A DNA stretch of 64,000 nucleotides from Mycobacterium sp. MYCO198283 (GCF_021213805.1 NZ_JAJQJI010000002.1:248001-312000); one strand, 5' to 3'. Shown: positions 1 to 9,885, numbered from the stretch's first letter. Notes: generated by a model not told the origin, from the sequence alone. Program-made: numbers and translations.

Positions 1-1
1 C

Positions 2-169
2 TACGGCCCGCTCGGCGGGGTGTTCGTGCTCGGCGTCGGCATGCTGGTGCTCGGTGTCCCGCTGATGCTGCTGTGCTTCGCGTTCGGCACGAGACGGTTC
101 TTCCGCGGCGAGACCCTGAGCGTCACCACCGACCTGCCCGCGGTCGTGGCCCCGGGCAGCGGCCGCTGA
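2..169 (+). CDS. APC-family amino acid permease, C-terminal end (partial)
   Basis: The window opens inside this gene. Only the last 55 residues and the TGA at 167-169 are present. They form one hydrophobic segment (about residues 6-27 of the fragment, rich in Val, Leu and Gly), followed by a basic turn (GTRRFFRG) and a polar tail. This is what the last membrane helix and cytoplasmic tail of an APC-type permease look like. It lies 40 bp upstream of an Lrp/AsnC regulator on the same strand, a common arrangement for amino acid transport genes. The family call rests on hydrophobicity and context, so it is tentative. Confidence 0.45.
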   Translation, partial: YGPLGGVFVLGVGMLVLGVPLMLLCFAFGTRRFFRGETLSVTTDLPAVVAPGSGR

Positions 170-209
170 GCGGTTCCGACGGCGACCGAAGCGGTGCACA
201 ATCGTGCGC

Positions 210-728
210 ATGGCTGACACCGGAGTACACGCCGGCATCCGCACGCCGCCGTTGCGGACCGCGTCCGGGGCGAGGCCGTCCGTCCAGCTCGACGACCTGT
301 CCAAAGCGATCATCGAAGAATTGCAGGCCGACGGCCGGCGCTCGTATGCCGGCATCGGCAAGGCGGTGGGGCTGTCGGAGGCCGCGGTCCGCCAGCGCGT
401 GCAGCGCATGGTGGACTCCGGCGTCATGCAGATCGTGGCGGTCACCGATCCGATGCAGCTCGGGTTCGCCCGGCAGGCCATGATCGGCATCCGCTGCAGC
501 GGCGACACCACCAAGGTCGCCGAGCAACTGGCAGCCATCGATGCCGTCGACTACGTCGTCCTCACCGCCGGGTCGTTCGACGCGATCATCGAAGTCGTGT
601 GCGAGGACGACGGCGACCTGCTCGAGCTGCTCAACACCCGCATCCGCGCGGTCCCCGGCGTGACCTCCACCGAAACCCTGGTCTATCTGAAACTCGTGAA
701 GCAGCAATACGACTGGGGTACCCGGTGA
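210..728 (+). CDS. Lrp/AsnC-family transcriptional regulator
   Basis: 172 aa. An N-terminal winged helix-turn-helix (about residues 25-80, with LDDLSKAIIEELQ and the recognition segment AAVRQRVQRM) is followed by a C-terminal RAM/AsnC ligand-binding domain (about 85-165, with the usual GxxD loop seen as AGSFDAIIEV). Members form octameric DNA-binding discs that sense amino acids. ATG at 210 was chosen; an in-frame GTG at 204 is the alternative. The stop overlaps the start of the next gene (GTGA at 725-728), so the two are probably translationally coupled. The upstream permease suggests that amino acid uptake is the regulated process (inference). Confidence 0.85.
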   Translation: MADTGVHAGIRTPPLRTASGARPSVQLDDLSKAIIEELQADGRRSYAGIGKAVGLSEAAVRQRVQRMVDSGVMQIVAVTDPMQLGFARQAMIGIRCSGDTTKVAEQLAAIDAVDYVVLTAGSFDAIIEVVCEDDGDLLELLNTRIRAVPGVTSTETLVYLKLVKQQYDWGTR

Positions 729-1717
729 CCGCCAAACCCCGCTCCATCGACCCGGTGCGCTGGCGGCCGCCGCCGGTGACTCCGCTGCCGGAGCCCGACG
801 TTCACGCGCCGCTGCGGGTGCTGCCCGTGCCGGGGCACGCCCCCGAGGACGTCGTCGTCGACGCTGGCGGCGCGCTGTGGACCGGCGTCGACGACGGCCG
901 GATCCTGCGCATCGAGGGTGACGACGTGGCGGTGGTCGCCGCCACGGGCGGACGTCCGCTCGGGCTGGCCACCACCCGCGACGGCCGGCTGCTGATCTGC
1001 GACAGCCACCGCGGGCTGCTGCGGCTCGATCCCGCCACCGGCGAGCTGGAGACGCTGGTGGCGCAGGTCGCGGGCCGTCCGCTGATGTTCTGCTCCAACG
1101 TCGTCGAGGCGTCCGACGGCACGATCTACTTCACCGAGTCCACCGACCGCTGGCGCTACGAGTACTACAAGGGGGCGGCGCTCGAGGGCCGCGCGAACGG
1201 GCACCTGTTCCGGCTCGGCACCGACGGCAGCGTCGACGAGCTGCTGCACGGCCTGATGTTCGCCAACGGCGTCACGCTGACGGCCGACGAGTCGGCGCTG
1301 GTGTACGCCGAAACGCTGGCCGCCCGGCTTTCGACGTATCACCTCACCGGGCCCGACGCCGGCCGCGTCACCCCGCTGGCCGAACACCTGCCCTGCCTGC
1401 CCGACAACATCTCGACCGCCCCCGACGGCGGGATCTGGGCCGCGATGGTCGCCGCGCGCAACCCCGTCAGCGAACTGCTCGCGCCGCGGCCGCCGATCCT
1501 GCGCAAGCTGCTGTGGCTGCTGCCCTACGACAAGCTGCCCAAGCTGGCGCCGACGGTCTGGGCGGTGAAGTTCGACCCGGGGACCGGCGAGGTGCTTCGG
1601 CAGCTGCACACCGAACACCCCGACTTCGCAGCGGCGACCGGCCTGGTGGAGCACGCGGGCCGGCTGTGGCTGGGATGCATCGGTTCGGCCGCGCTGACGT
1701 CCGTCGACCTCTCCTGA
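725..1717 (+). CDS. SMP-30/strictosidine synthase-like beta-propeller protein
   Basis: 330 aa. Repeated GxxxxxxDGxLxxxD strands (for example [17 protein letters not shown]) and the [17 protein letters not shown] segment are typical of six-bladed propellers of the gluconolactonase, strictosidine synthase and APMAP group. Such enzymes hydrolyse lactones or esters at a central metal, but the substrate cannot be read from sequence. GTG at 725 is chosen because it overlaps the regulator stop by 4 nt; the longer open frame upstream only shadows the regulator. No signal peptide is visible. Coupling to an Lrp regulator is the only functional hint. Confidence 0.75.
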   Translation: MTAKPRSIDPVRWRPPPVTPLPEPDVHAPLRVLPVPGHAPEDVVVDAGGALWTGVDDGRILRIEGDDVAVVAATGGRPLGLATTRDGRLLICDSHRGLLRLDPATGELETLVAQVAGRPLMFCSNVVEASDGTIYFTESTDRWRYEYYKGAALEGRANGHLFRLGTDGSVDELLHGLMFANGVTLTADESALVYAETLAARLSTYHLTGPDAGRVTPLAEHLPCLPDNISTAPDGGIWAAMVAARNPVSELLAPRPPILRKLLWLLPYDKLPKLAPTVWAVKFDPGTGEVLRQLHTEHPDFAAATGLVEHAGRLWLGCIGSAALTSVDLS

Positions 1718-1767
1718 CCGCGCGGCTCCGGGCTTTCGGCCGCTCGGTCGCCTACTGTGTCGAGGCG

Positions 1768-3018
1768 ATGGGAAAACGCTCGGCTCTCGGTCCGCGCGCT
1801 GCCGCGGTGGCGCTGACACTGCTGCTCACGCTCACCCCGGCCGTCGCGGTCTCGACGGTCGTCGACCCGGCGACGGCGGCCGCCGAGCCCGCCGTCTCCG
1901 ACCCCGACGCCTGCCCGTACCGGGTGAACACCCCGCCCGCCGTCGACGCATCGGAGGTGCCGACGGCCGGCCCGCCGCCCGAACCGCTGCCGGTGCCCGA
2001 CCGCCCGGTCGGCGGCGACGCCCTGGCCAGCTGCGGCGTCGTGGTGGCGCCGGACACCCCGCCCGTCCCCGGCGACGTCTCCGCCGAGGCGTGGCTGGTC
2101 GCCGACCTCGACACCGGCGACATCATCGCCACCCGGGACGCGCACGGCCGGCACCGGCCCGCCAGCATCATCAAGGCGCTCATCGCGATGCAGGCGATCG
2201 ACGAGCTCAACGGCAACACCCGAGTCGTCGGCACCGCCGAGGACGCGGCCGCCGAGGGCACCAAGGTCGGCGTGGACGAGGGCGGCGTCTACACCGTCAA
2301 CCAGCTGCTGCACGGGCTGCTGATGCATTCGGGCAACGACGCCGCGCACGCGCTGGCGCGACAGCTCGGCGGCATGGACGTCGCGCTGCAGAAGATCAAC
2401 ACGCTCGCCCGCAAGCTCGGCGCCACCGACACCCGCGCGGCCACGCCGTCCGGGCTCGACGGGCCGGGCATGAGCACGTCGGCCTACGACATCGGGCTGA
2501 TCTACCGGTACGCGTGGCAGAACCCGACGTTCGCGAACATCGTCGCCACCAGGACGTTCGACTTCCCGGGCCATGGCGACAGCCCCGGATACGTCCTGGA
2601 GAACGACGTCCAGTTGCTGTACCACTACCCGGGCGCGCTCGGCGGCAAGACCGGCTACACCGACGACGCCGGCCAGACGTTCGTCGGGGCCGCCGACCAT
2701 GACGGGCGCCGGCTGATCGCGGTGCTGCTGCACGGCACCCGCCAACCGATCGCGCCGTGGGAGCAGGCGGCCCGGCTACTCGACTACGGCTTCGCCACGG
2801 CGCCGGGCACCCGGGTCGGCGAGCTGATCGACCCGGATCCGTCGCTGCGGCGGGCGTCGCTGCCCGAGGTGGTCGGCGGCGCCGCCCAGGCCGTCGCTCC
2901 GGCGATCCCCGCCGCCGACGCACTGCCGGTGCGAGTGGGCGTCGGCATCGTGGGCGTCGTGGTGGTGCTGGGCCTGATCCTGGCGGCCCGGGCCGTCAAC
3001 CGCCGGTCACGAACCTGA
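1768..3018 (+). CDS. dacB1: D-alanyl-D-alanine carboxypeptidase DacB1
   Basis: 416 aa penicillin-binding protein (peptidase S11) that trims the terminal D-Ala of peptidoglycan stem peptides outside the membrane. The three active-site motifs are clear: SIIK at 133-136, SGN at 188-190 and KTG at 294-296. An N-terminal hydrophobic stretch (about 11-30) is the signal peptide, a Pro-rich linker follows to residue 105, and a C-terminal helix (about 389-408) followed by RRSRT anchors the protein. Start ATG 1768 lies 9 nt after a TACTGT -10-like hexamer. The 3' end overlaps the convergent yihY-like gene by 12 bp. Position matches Rv3330 of M. tuberculosis. Confidence 0.92.
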   Translation: MGKRSALGPRAAAVALTLLLTLTPAVAVSTVVDPATAAAEPAVSDPDACPYRVNTPPAVDASEVPTAGPPPEPLPVPDRPVGGDALASCGVVVAPDTPPVPGDVSAEAWLVADLDTGDIIATRDAHGRHRPASIIKALIAMQAIDELNGNTRVVGTAEDAAAEGTKVGVDEGGVYTVNQLLHGLLMHSGNDAAHALARQLGGMDVALQKINTLARKLGATDTRAATPSGLDGPGMSTSAYDIGLIYRYAWQNPTFANIVATRTFDFPGHGDSPGYVLENDVQLLYHYPGALGGKTGYTDDAGQTFVGAADHDGRRLIAVLLHGTRQPIAPWEQAARLLDYGFATAPGTRVGELIDPDPSLRRASLPEVVGGAAQAVAPAIPAADALPVRVGVGIVGVVVVLGLILAARAVNRRSRT

Positions 3019-4038
3019 GCGCCGCCGGCCCCGCAGCCGCGCAAGGCCCACGCCCGCGGCCACACCGGCCGCCGCGGCCGCGACCGTGCCCACCGCGCTG
3101 GGCTCGTCGCGGGTGCGCACCGACGTGGTCACGATCGCCGGTCCGGGCGGCGAGACCGTCATGTTCTCCGGCGACGTCGCCGCCCAGGCGGTCGCGAACA
3201 GCACCAGCCGGGCCGTGATGTAGGCGAACACCATCAACCCCAGCACCGGCCCGAACGTCGCGCCCGCCGGCCCCTGCAGCACCGAGCGCAGGTACACCGT
3301 CCCGACCTGTTTGAACACCTCGAACGCGACGGCCGCCAACAGACCGGCGCGCGCGGCACTGCGGTAGGTCACCTTCTCCCGCGGCAGCCGGGCGATCATC
3401 CAGGTGAACAGCAGCCACGAGATGCCGACCGCGATCAGCATCGACAGCACCTTCAGCCCGCCCGCCAGGCCCGGGATGTCCTCGATGCCCGCATAGCCCA
3501 GCACCCGGGTGATCAGCCCGCGGTCCCCGAGTGCGGTGAGGCCCACGGTGACGACGATCGCCAGGAACGCCGACAGCAGCGCCGCCAGATCCGACAGCTT
3601 GGTGCCGAGGAAGTTGCCGGTGCCGCTGTGCTGCTCCCACATGGCGCTGAGCGCCTCGCGCAGATTGTTCATCCAGCCCAGCCCGGCCCAGGCCGCCGTC
3701 GCGAGACCGAACAGGCCCAACGACGTCCGCGAGTCGATCGCGGTGTTCATCAGGTCGACGAGCTGCTGCCCGACGTCCCCGGACACCGTGGCGGTGATGC
3801 GGCGCTCCAGCCGGTTCAGCACGTCGGGCTGGCTGGCCAGGACGAACCCGGTGATGGCGAAGCCGACCATCAGCAGCGGGAACAACGCGAACACCGTGAA
3901 ATAGGTGATGCCCGCGGCGAAGAAGTCGCCCTTGGTCTCCTGATAGCGCTCCTGGGCGCGCATCACGTGGTCGAACCACGGATAGCGGGCCCGGAGCCGG
4001 TCGAGCACACCCGGCTTGTCGTCGCCGCTTCCCGGCAT
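3007..4038 (-). CDS. YihY/BrkB-family inner membrane protein
   Basis: 343 aa with at least six hydrophobic helices between about residues 40 and 275 and a short C-terminal Gly/Ala helix before a basic tail. The segment [20 protein letters not shown] and the later [20 protein letters not shown] are characteristic of the YihY/BrkB family (once misnamed ribonuclease BN). The molecular role is unknown. It sits 26 bp downstream of trpS on the same strand, as Rv3335c does beside trpS in M. tuberculosis, so it is probably the last gene of xthA-trpS-yihY. Confidence 0.85.
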   Translation of the reverse strand: MPGSGDDKPGVLDRLRARYPWFDHVMRAQERYQETKGDFFAAGITYFTVFALFPLLMVGFAITGFVLASQPDVLNRLERRITATVSGDVGQQLVDLMNTAIDSRTSLGLFGLATAAWAGLGWMNNLREALSAMWEQHSGTGNFLGTKLSDLAALLSAFLAIVVTVGLTALGDRGLITRVLGYAGIEDIPGLAGGLKVLSMLIAVGISWLLFTWMIARLPREKVTYRSAARAGLLAAVAFEVFKQVGTVYLRSVLQGPAGATFGPVLGLMVFAYITARLVLFATAWAATSPENMTVSPPGPAIVTTSVRTRDEPSAVGTVAAAAAGVAAGVGLARLRGRRRSGS

Positions 4039-4064
4039 GTGCCCGCCTTCCCGCCCGACGACCG

Positions 4065-5099
<1,035 letters not shown>

Positions 5100-5900
5100 T
5101 CACGCGTACTCGACGGTCACCGGCGCATGGTCGGACCACCGCAGCGCATAGGCGTCGGCCCTCTCGACGCGCGCCGTTACCGCGCGGGCGCCGAGGCGCG
5201 GCGTGGCCAGCTGGTAGTCGATGCGCCAGCCGGCGTCGTTGTCGAACGCCCGCCCGCGCCACGACCACCAGCTGTACGGGCCGGGCACCCCGGGATGCAG
5301 CGCCCGCACCACGTCCACCCACCCGGAGGCCAGCAGCCCGGCGACCCACGCCCGCTCCTCGGGCAGGAAGCCGCTCTTCTTGACGTTGCCGCGCCAGTTC
5401 TTGATGTCGAGCTCGGTCGGCGCGATGTTCCAGTCCCCGCACAGCACGGCGTCACGTCCGTCGCGCAGCCGCGCCATCCGGTCCCCGATCGCCGCGCAGA
5501 ACCGCTCCTTTTCCTGCTGGCGCGCGGTTCCCGCCTCGCCGGTCGGTATGTAGATGCTGGCGACCGTCAGCTCGCCGAGGTCGACCTCCAGGTAGCGGCC
5601 GTGCGCGGCGAACTCGTCGGCGCCCGGCACGCCGATGCGCATCGCGTCGGGCGCCCGCCGCGACAGCACGGCCACCCCGTTGCGGCCCTTGAGGTGCGGC
5701 CCGGCGGCCGACAGGAACCAGCCGTCGGTGAGCGCCGGCGCCAGCGCGTCGGCGAGCTGGTCGTCGTCGGCGCGGGTCTCCTGCAGGCACACGACGTCGG
5801 CGGTGGTGGCGGCCAACCACGGCAGCAGCCCGCGGTTCTCCGCCGAGCGATGCCTCACTGCGGCGCGGATGCCGTTGACGTTGACGGTCGTCACTATCAT
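5100..5900 (-). CDS. xthA: Exodeoxyribonuclease III / AP endonuclease
   Basis: 266 aa member of the exonuclease-endonuclease-phosphatase fold. It cuts 5' of abasic sites and removes 3' blocks in base-excision repair. Catalytic segments are visible in order: VNVNGIRAA, CLQETR (metal-binding Glu), GDWNIAPTELD, WRIDYQLA and the C-terminal SDHAPV. ATG 5900 (MIVTTVNVNGIR) is preferred to the longer frame from 5945 because it begins at the first core strand as in homologs. It heads the xthA-trpS-yihY run and is divergent from the hydrolase at 5960. Confidence 0.9.
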   Translation of the reverse strand: MIVTTVNVNGIRAAVRHRSAENRGLLPWLAATTADVVCLQETRADDDQLADALAPALTDGWFLSAAGPHLKGRNGVAVLSRRAPDAMRIGVPGADEFAAHGRYLEVDLGELTVASIYIPTGEAGTARQQEKERFCAAIGDRMARLRDGRDAVLCGDWNIAPTELDIKNWRGNVKKSGFLPEERAWVAGLLASGWVDVVRALHPGVPGPYSWWSWRGRAFDNDAGWRIDYQLATPRLGARAVTARVERADAYALRWSDHAPVTVEYA

Positions 5901-5947
5901 GGCGCCGAACCCTAGATCACGATGTTGCGGTACCGGGGGTATCACCC

Positions 5948-5953
5948 TACTGT
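5948..5953 (+). promoter_or_regulatory. -10 element of a leaderless promoter
   Basis: TACTGT ends 6 nt before the ATG at 5960, so the expected transcription start coincides with the start codon. No Shine-Dalgarno sequence precedes the ATG, which supports leaderless translation (inference from spacing). Confidence 0.6.
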
Positions 5954-5959
5954 CGCGAC

Positions 5960-6793
5960 ATGAGAGAACGCCCCCCGATCCACGTAGGAACCGGTGAGCC
6001 GGTCCTGCTCCTGCACCCGTTCATGATGTCGCAGGCGGTGTGGAAGAAGGTGGCGCCGCTGATCGCCGACCGCGGCTACGAGGTGTTCGCGCCCACGATG
6101 CTGGGGCACAACGGCGTCCGACGCGGCACGTTCTTCCTCGACAGCGCGTCGCTGGCCGACGACGTCGAACACCGCATGGACCAGCTCGGCTGGAACACCG
6201 CCCACGTCGTCGGGAACTCGCTCGGCGGCTGGGTCGCATTCGAGTTGGAACGGCGCGGCCGCGCCCGGACGCTGACGGGCATCGCCCCCGCCGGCGGTTG
6301 GCGGCACGTCACGCCCGCCAAGTTCGAGATCGTCGGCAAGTTCCTCGGCGGGCTGCCGCTGTGGCTGTTCTGTCTGGCCCTGCGCGACAAGGTGCTGCGG
6401 CTGCCGATCACCCGTTACCTCGCGTACCTGCCGGTCAGCGGCACGCCCGACGGGCTCACCGACGAAGACCTCGCCGACATCATCGACGACGTCGCCCACT
6501 GCCACGCCTACTACCAGCTGCTGGTCAAGTCGCTCACCCTGCCGGGCCTGCTGGAGCTGGCCGAGGGCAAGACGCCGACGCACCTGGTGATCTGCGAGAA
6601 AGACCGCGTGCTCCCGCATCCGCGGTTCACCCGCCACTTCATCGAGCAGCTTCCCGACGACACCAAGATCACCCACCTCGACGGGGTCGGCCACATCCCG
6701 ATGTTCGAGGCGCCGCAGCAGATCGCCGACCTCATCGTCGACTTCATCGAGGAGCACCTCGGCAAGGTGGCGCAGGACTCGTCGGCGTCCTAG
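5960..6793 (+). CDS. Alpha/beta hydrolase
   Basis: 277 aa. The oxyanion region LLLHPFMMS (17-24), the nucleophile elbow GNSLGG with Ser87, the acid in CEKDRVLP and the base in GVGHIPMFE are all in the usual order, so the triad is intact. A cap domain (about 120-205) carries hydrophobic helices, which suggests a lipophilic ester or a C-C bond hydrolase substrate. The substrate is unknown. It corresponds by position to the hydrolase gene(s) Rv3337-3338 of M. tuberculosis. Probably leaderless. Confidence 0.85.
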   Translation: MRERPPIHVGTGEPVLLLHPFMMSQAVWKKVAPLIADRGYEVFAPTMLGHNGVRRGTFFLDSASLADDVEHRMDQLGWNTAHVVGNSLGGWVAFELERRGRARTLTGIAPAGGWRHVTPAKFEIVGKFLGGLPLWLFCLALRDKVLRLPITRYLAYLPVSGTPDGLTDEDLADIIDDVAHCHAYYQLLVKSLTLPGLLELAEGKTPTHLVICEKDRVLPHPRFTRHFIEQLPDDTKITHLDGVGHIPMFEAPQQIADLIVDFIEEHLGKVAQDSSAS

Positions 6794-6796
6794 CAG

Positions 6797-7017
6797 GGCG
6801 GCGGTTCGTCCCCGGGCGCTGCCGGCGTCGATCGGGGACGGGCGGCTTGGCTCGCCCGCCGTCTGGAGCGTCGGCACCGGCGCGGTCGGGGCGGCCAGCG
6901 CCGGGAACAACATGGCGCTGCCCGGCAGCGTCACATACCGCCCGCCGGCCGGCGACGTCCACATGACCGACTCAGCGATCCGCCCGATCAGTCCGCCGAA
7001 CCCTCATGGTCGAACAT
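6797..7017 (-). pseudogene. Decayed 13E12/DUF222-HNH endonuclease-family gene
   Basis: On the minus strand an ATG inside the SOS box at 7017 begins MFDHEGSAD and stops after nine codons. The region that follows, in a different frame (about 6990-6800), reads WTSPAGGRYVTLPGS and then AMLFPALAAPTAPVP. I recognise this as the C-terminal tail typical of mycobacterial 13E12 (DUF222 plus HNH) proteins. The simplest reading is that an internal deletion of roughly 1 kb joined the first codons to the last 60 or so, out of frame. The exact end is uncertain; it runs up to the hydrolase stop at 6793. No intact HNH motif remains. Confidence 0.6.
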
Positions 7018-7025
7018 TTGTTCGA
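7010..7025. promoter_or_regulatory. SOS (LexA) box of the 13E12 remnant
   Basis: TCGAAC-ATTT-GTTCGA is a perfect match to the mycobacterial LexA consensus TCGAAC-N4-GTTCGA. It overlaps the ATG of the decayed 13E12 gene; 13E12 genes are known LexA targets in M. tuberculosis. Today it has no intact gene to control on the minus strand; the metY leader begins about 85 bp away on the plus strand. Confidence 0.8.
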
Positions 7026-7110
7026 TTCTACTCCGCTCCACCGACGAGTCGGCCGGTGCGCGCCCCGCCGATTTGGCGGCGATCGCGCAGCGTGCGCTAC
7101 GCTGCGAATC

Positions 7111-7240
7111 GGTCATGAGCGCCAGCGACAAGCCCCGGCTTGCTGGCCGGCAACCCTCCAACCGCGGTGGGGTGCCCCGGGTGATGACCAGGTTGAGTAA
7201 CCGGCCTCGCGCAGGCACGGATACACGGCAAGCGCGGGTC
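7111..7240 (+). ncRNA. SAM-IV riboswitch upstream of metY
   Basis: The region starts GGTCATGAGCGCCAGCGACA and pairs with TGATGACC at 7182-7189 to close the core (P1). The intermediate segments CCGGCTTGCTGGCCGGCAACCC and GCGGTGGGGTGCCCCGGG are near-identical to the known actinobacterial SAM-IV aptamer, and the 3' pseudoknot arm ends GGCAAGCGCGGGTC at 7240. SAM binding is expected to reduce metY-metX expression when methionine and SAM are plentiful. The 3' arm (7197-7225) differs most from the M. tuberculosis sequence I recall. The aptamer lies 140 bp upstream of the metY start, leaving room for a separate expression platform. Confidence 0.93.
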
Positions 7241-7293
7241 CGCCAGTCGGGCCCCGGGATGAGAACAGGGACACCTGATGCGGAGGCCTCCAC

Positions 7294-7311
7294 GTGTGTA
7301 GCTGTTGCTGA
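7294..7311 (+). CDS. Cysteine-rich upstream ORF (M-C-S-C-C)
   Basis: GTG TGT AGC TGT TGC TGA encodes five residues, three of them cysteine. A strong Shine-Dalgarno GGAGG at 7282-7286 sits 7 nt upstream, ideal spacing. It lies between the SAM-IV aptamer and metY. Polycysteine short ORFs act as cysteine-responsive attenuators of sulfur genes in mycobacteria (established for other operons, usually leaderless). Here the role is inferred: ribosome stalling at Cys codons would report cysteine shortage to the O-acetylhomoserine sulfhydrylase operon. The SD is itself part of the palindrome GGAGGCCTCC (7282-7291), so it could be masked. Confidence 0.55.
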   Translation: MCSCC

Positions 7312-7339
7312 ACGCCGGACGCCCCCATCACTGGTTTGC

Positions 7340-7356
7340 GGCGCACGAGGTGCGCC
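7340..7356 (+). promoter_or_regulatory. metY: Hairpin 3' of the Cys uORF, possible expression platform
   Basis: GGCGCAC-GAG-GTGCGCC is a perfect 7-bp stem with a 3-nt loop, 29 nt after the uORF stop and about 25 nt before the metY ATG. It has no U-tract, so it may be a mycobacterial-type intrinsic terminator or a structure that controls access to the metY ribosome site (GGAG at 7369-7372). Either would let the uORF or the riboswitch act on metY. Function is inferred. Confidence 0.4.
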
Positions 7357-7380
7357 TTCCCCTGAACTGGAGAACCCACC

Positions 7381-8733
7381 ATGACCGAGACCCCCGCCGT
7401 CGAGGACCCCACCGCCTCCTGGTCCTTCGAAACCAAGCAGGTCCATGCCGGCCAGACGCCGGATGCGGCCACCGGCGCCCGGGCGCTGCCGATCTACCAG
7501 ACCACGTCGTATGTGTTCGAGGACACCAACCACGCCGCCGCGCTGTTCGGCCTGCAGGCCGAGGGCAACATCTATACCCGCATCGGCAACCCGACCACCG
7601 ACGTCGTCGAACAGCGCATCGCCGCGCTGGAAGGTGGTGTGGCAGCGCTGTTCCTGTCGTCGGGCCAGGCCGCCGAGACCTTCGCGATCCTCAACCTCGC
7701 CGGCGCCGGCGACCACATCGTCTCCAGCCCGCGGCTCTACGGCGGCACCTACAACCTGTTCCACTACACGCTGCCGAAGCTCGGCATCGAGGTCAGCTTC
7801 GTCACCGACCCCGACGACGTCGACTCGTGGCAGCAGGCCGTGCGGCCCAACACCAAGGCGTTCTTCGCCGAGACCATCTCCAACCCGCAGATCGACGTCC
7901 TGGACACCCCGGCCGTCAGCGAGGTGGCGCACCGCAACGGGGTGCCGCTGATCGTCGACAACACCATCGCGACGCCGTACCTGATCCAGCCGATCAGCCA
8001 GGGCGCCGACATCGTCGTGCACTCGGCCACCAAATATCTCGGCGGGCACGGCTCGGCGATCGCCGGCGTGATCGTCGATGGCGGAACCTTCGACTGGACC
8101 AACGGCAACTTCCCCGGCTTCACCACCCCGGACCCGAGCTATCACGGGGTGGTGTTCGCCGAGCTCGGCCCGCCGGCCTACGCGCTGAAGGCCCGCGTGC
8201 AGCTGCTGCGCGACCTCGGCTCGTCGGCCGCGCCCTTCACCGCGTTCCTCATCGCCCAGGGCCTGGAGACGCTGAGCCTGCGCATGGAGCGCCACGTCGC
8301 CAACGCGCAGCGGGTCGCGGAGTTCCTGGCCGGCCGCGACGAGGTGCGCAGCGTCAACTACGCCGGGCTGCCGTCGTCGCCGTGGCACGAGCGCGCACAG
8401 CGGCTGGCGCCCAACGGAACCGGCGCCGTGCTGGCGTTCGAACTCGCGGGCGGCGTCGACGCCGGCAAGGCGTTCGTCAACGCGCTGACGCTGCACAGCC
8501 ATGTCGCGAACATCGGTGACGTGCGCTCGCTGGTCATCCATCCGGCGTCCACCACGCACGCTCAGCTGACTCCTGAGGAGCAGTTGACGACGGGCGTCAC
8601 GCCGGGCCTGGTGCGGCTCGCGGTCGGCATCGAGGGGATCGACGACATCCTGGCCGACCTCGAGCAGGGCTTCGCGGCCGCCCGCGTCTACGGCGGCGCC
8701 ACCTCCGATCCGCATGCGGCCGCGGCCTTCTGA
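7381..8733 (+). CDS. metY: O-acetylhomoserine sulfhydrylase (MetY; Rv3340 metC)
   Basis: 450 aa PLP enzyme of the Cys/Met metabolism family. It makes homocysteine from O-acetylhomoserine and sulfide in direct sulfhydrylation. The PLP lysine is K218 in SATKYLGGHG, and YTRIGNPT (65-72) and SSGQAA (93-98) line the cofactor site. Length is normal for the MetY subgroup, which carries a longer C-terminal region than cystathionine gamma-synthases. ATG 7381 follows a GGAG ribosome site. The gene is preceded by the SAM-IV riboswitch and Cys uORF and is followed by metX after 18 bp. Confidence 0.95.
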   Translation: MTETPAVEDPTASWSFETKQVHAGQTPDAATGARALPIYQTTSYVFEDTNHAAALFGLQAEGNIYTRIGNPTTDVVEQRIAALEGGVAALFLSSGQAAETFAILNLAGAGDHIVSSPRLYGGTYNLFHYTLPKLGIEVSFVTDPDDVDSWQQAVRPNTKAFFAETISNPQIDVLDTPAVSEVAHRNGVPLIVDNTIATPYLIQPISQGADIVVHSATKYLGGHGSAIAGVIVDGGTFDWTNGNFPGFTTPDPSYHGVVFAELGPPAYALKARVQLLRDLGSSAAPFTAFLIAQGLETLSLRMERHVANAQRVAEFLAGRDEVRSVNYAGLPSSPWHERAQRLAPNGTGAVLAFELAGGVDAGKAFVNALTLHSHVANIGDVRSLVIHPASTTHAQLTPEEQLTTGVTPGLVRLAVGIEGIDDILADLEQGFAAARVYGGATSDPHAAAAF

Positions 8734-8751
8734 CGATGGGTGGGGTCTTCA

Positions 8752-9885
8752 GTGACTGTCTCCGATGAGCGCCTCCTGACGCTGCCCGCCGAGGGCGAGA
8801 TCGGCATCGTCGACATCGGCTCGCTGCGCACCGAGAACGGCGCCGTCATCGACAACGTCTCGATTGCCGTCCAGCGGTGGGGCGCGCTGTCCCCGGCGCG
8901 CGACAACGTGGTGATGGTGTTGCACGCCCTGACCGGCGATTCGCACGTCACCGGTCCGGCCGGCCCGGGCCATCCGACGCCCGGCTGGTGGGACGGCGTG
9001 GCCGGACCGGGCGCGCCGATCGACACCGACGAGTGGTGCGTGGTCGCCACGAACGTGCTGGGCGGCTGCCGCGGCTCCACCGGTCCGAGCTCGTTGGCGC
9101 CGGACGGAAAGCCGTGGGGCTCACGGTTTCCCATCATCACCGTCCGCGACCAGGTGGCCGCCGACGTGGCGGCGCTCGCCGCGCTCGGCATCACCGAGGT
9201 CGCCGCGGTGGTCGGCGGATCGATGGGCGGTGCCCGCGCGCTCGAATGGATGGTCACCTACCCCGACCGGGTGCGCGCCGCGCTGGTGCTGGCGGTCGGC
9301 GCCCGCGCCACGGCCGACCAGATCGGCACGCAGAGCACGCAGGTCGCGGCGATCACGTCCGATCCGGACTGGCAGGGCGGCGACTACCACGGCACCGGCC
9401 GGTCACCCCGCACCGGTATGGAGATCGCCCGCCGCGTCGCGCACCTGACCTACCGCGGCGAGGAAGAACTCGACCTGCGCTTCGGCAACGCGCCGCAAGC
9501 GGGTGAAAGTCCGCTCACCGGTGGGCGTTACGCCGTCCAGAGCTATCTGGAACACCAGGGCGCCAAGCTGGTGTCGAGGTTCGACGCCGGCAGTTACGTG
9601 GCGCTCACCGACGCGCTCTCGAGCCACGACGTGGGCCGCGGTCGCGGCGGCGTGCGGGCGGCCCTGCAGAGCTGTCCGGTGCCGGCGGTCGTGGGCGGCA
9701 TCACGTCAGACCGGTTGTATCCGTTGCGGTTACAGCGCGAGATCGCGGACCTGCTGCCCGGCTGCACCCGGCTGAACATCGTGCAGTCCGACTACGGCCA
9801 CGACGGTTTCCTGGTGGAGACCGAAGCGGTGGGCGAGCTGGTACGCCACACGCTGGCGCTCGCGAAGGGCGATCGCCGGCGGTGA
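8752..9885 (+). CDS. metX: Homoserine O-acetyltransferase
   Basis: 377 aa alpha/beta-hydrolase-fold enzyme that acetylates homoserine, supplying the MetY substrate. The nucleophile is S157 in GGSMGG; the conserved [14 protein letters not shown] loop and the C-terminal YGHDGFLVE histidine segment complete the family signature. Start GTG 8752 (MTVSDERLL) is chosen because it aligns with the M. tuberculosis protein and has GGTGGGG 7 nt upstream; GTG 8740 is an alternative. The operon metY-metX is under riboswitch control. The stop overlaps the next gene by 4 nt. Confidence 0.95.
   Translation: MTVSDERLLTLPAEGEIGIVDIGSLRTENGAVIDNVSIAVQRWGALSPARDNVVMVLHALTGDSHVTGPAGPGHPTPGWWDGVAGPGAPIDTDEWCVVATNVLGGCRGSTGPSSLAPDGKPWGSRFPIITVRDQVAADVAALAALGITEVAAVVGGSMGGARALEWMVTYPDRVRAALVLAVGARATADQIGTQSTQVAAITSDPDWQGGDYHGTGRSPRTGMEIARRVAHLTYRGEEELDLRFGNAPQAGESPLTGGRYAVQSYLEHQGAKLVSRFDAGSYVALTDALSSHDVGRGRGGVRAALQSCPVPAVVGGITSDRLYPLRLQREIADLLPGCTRLNIVQSDYGHDGFLVETEAVGELVRHTLALAKGDRRR

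Noticed and set aside
7278..7301. Alternative short uORF ATG CGG AGG ... TAG (MRRPPRV) overlapping the Cys uORF
   Set aside because: It has no SD at proper distance, its codons carry no regulatory logic, and it lies in a different frame from the SD-preceded Cys uORF.
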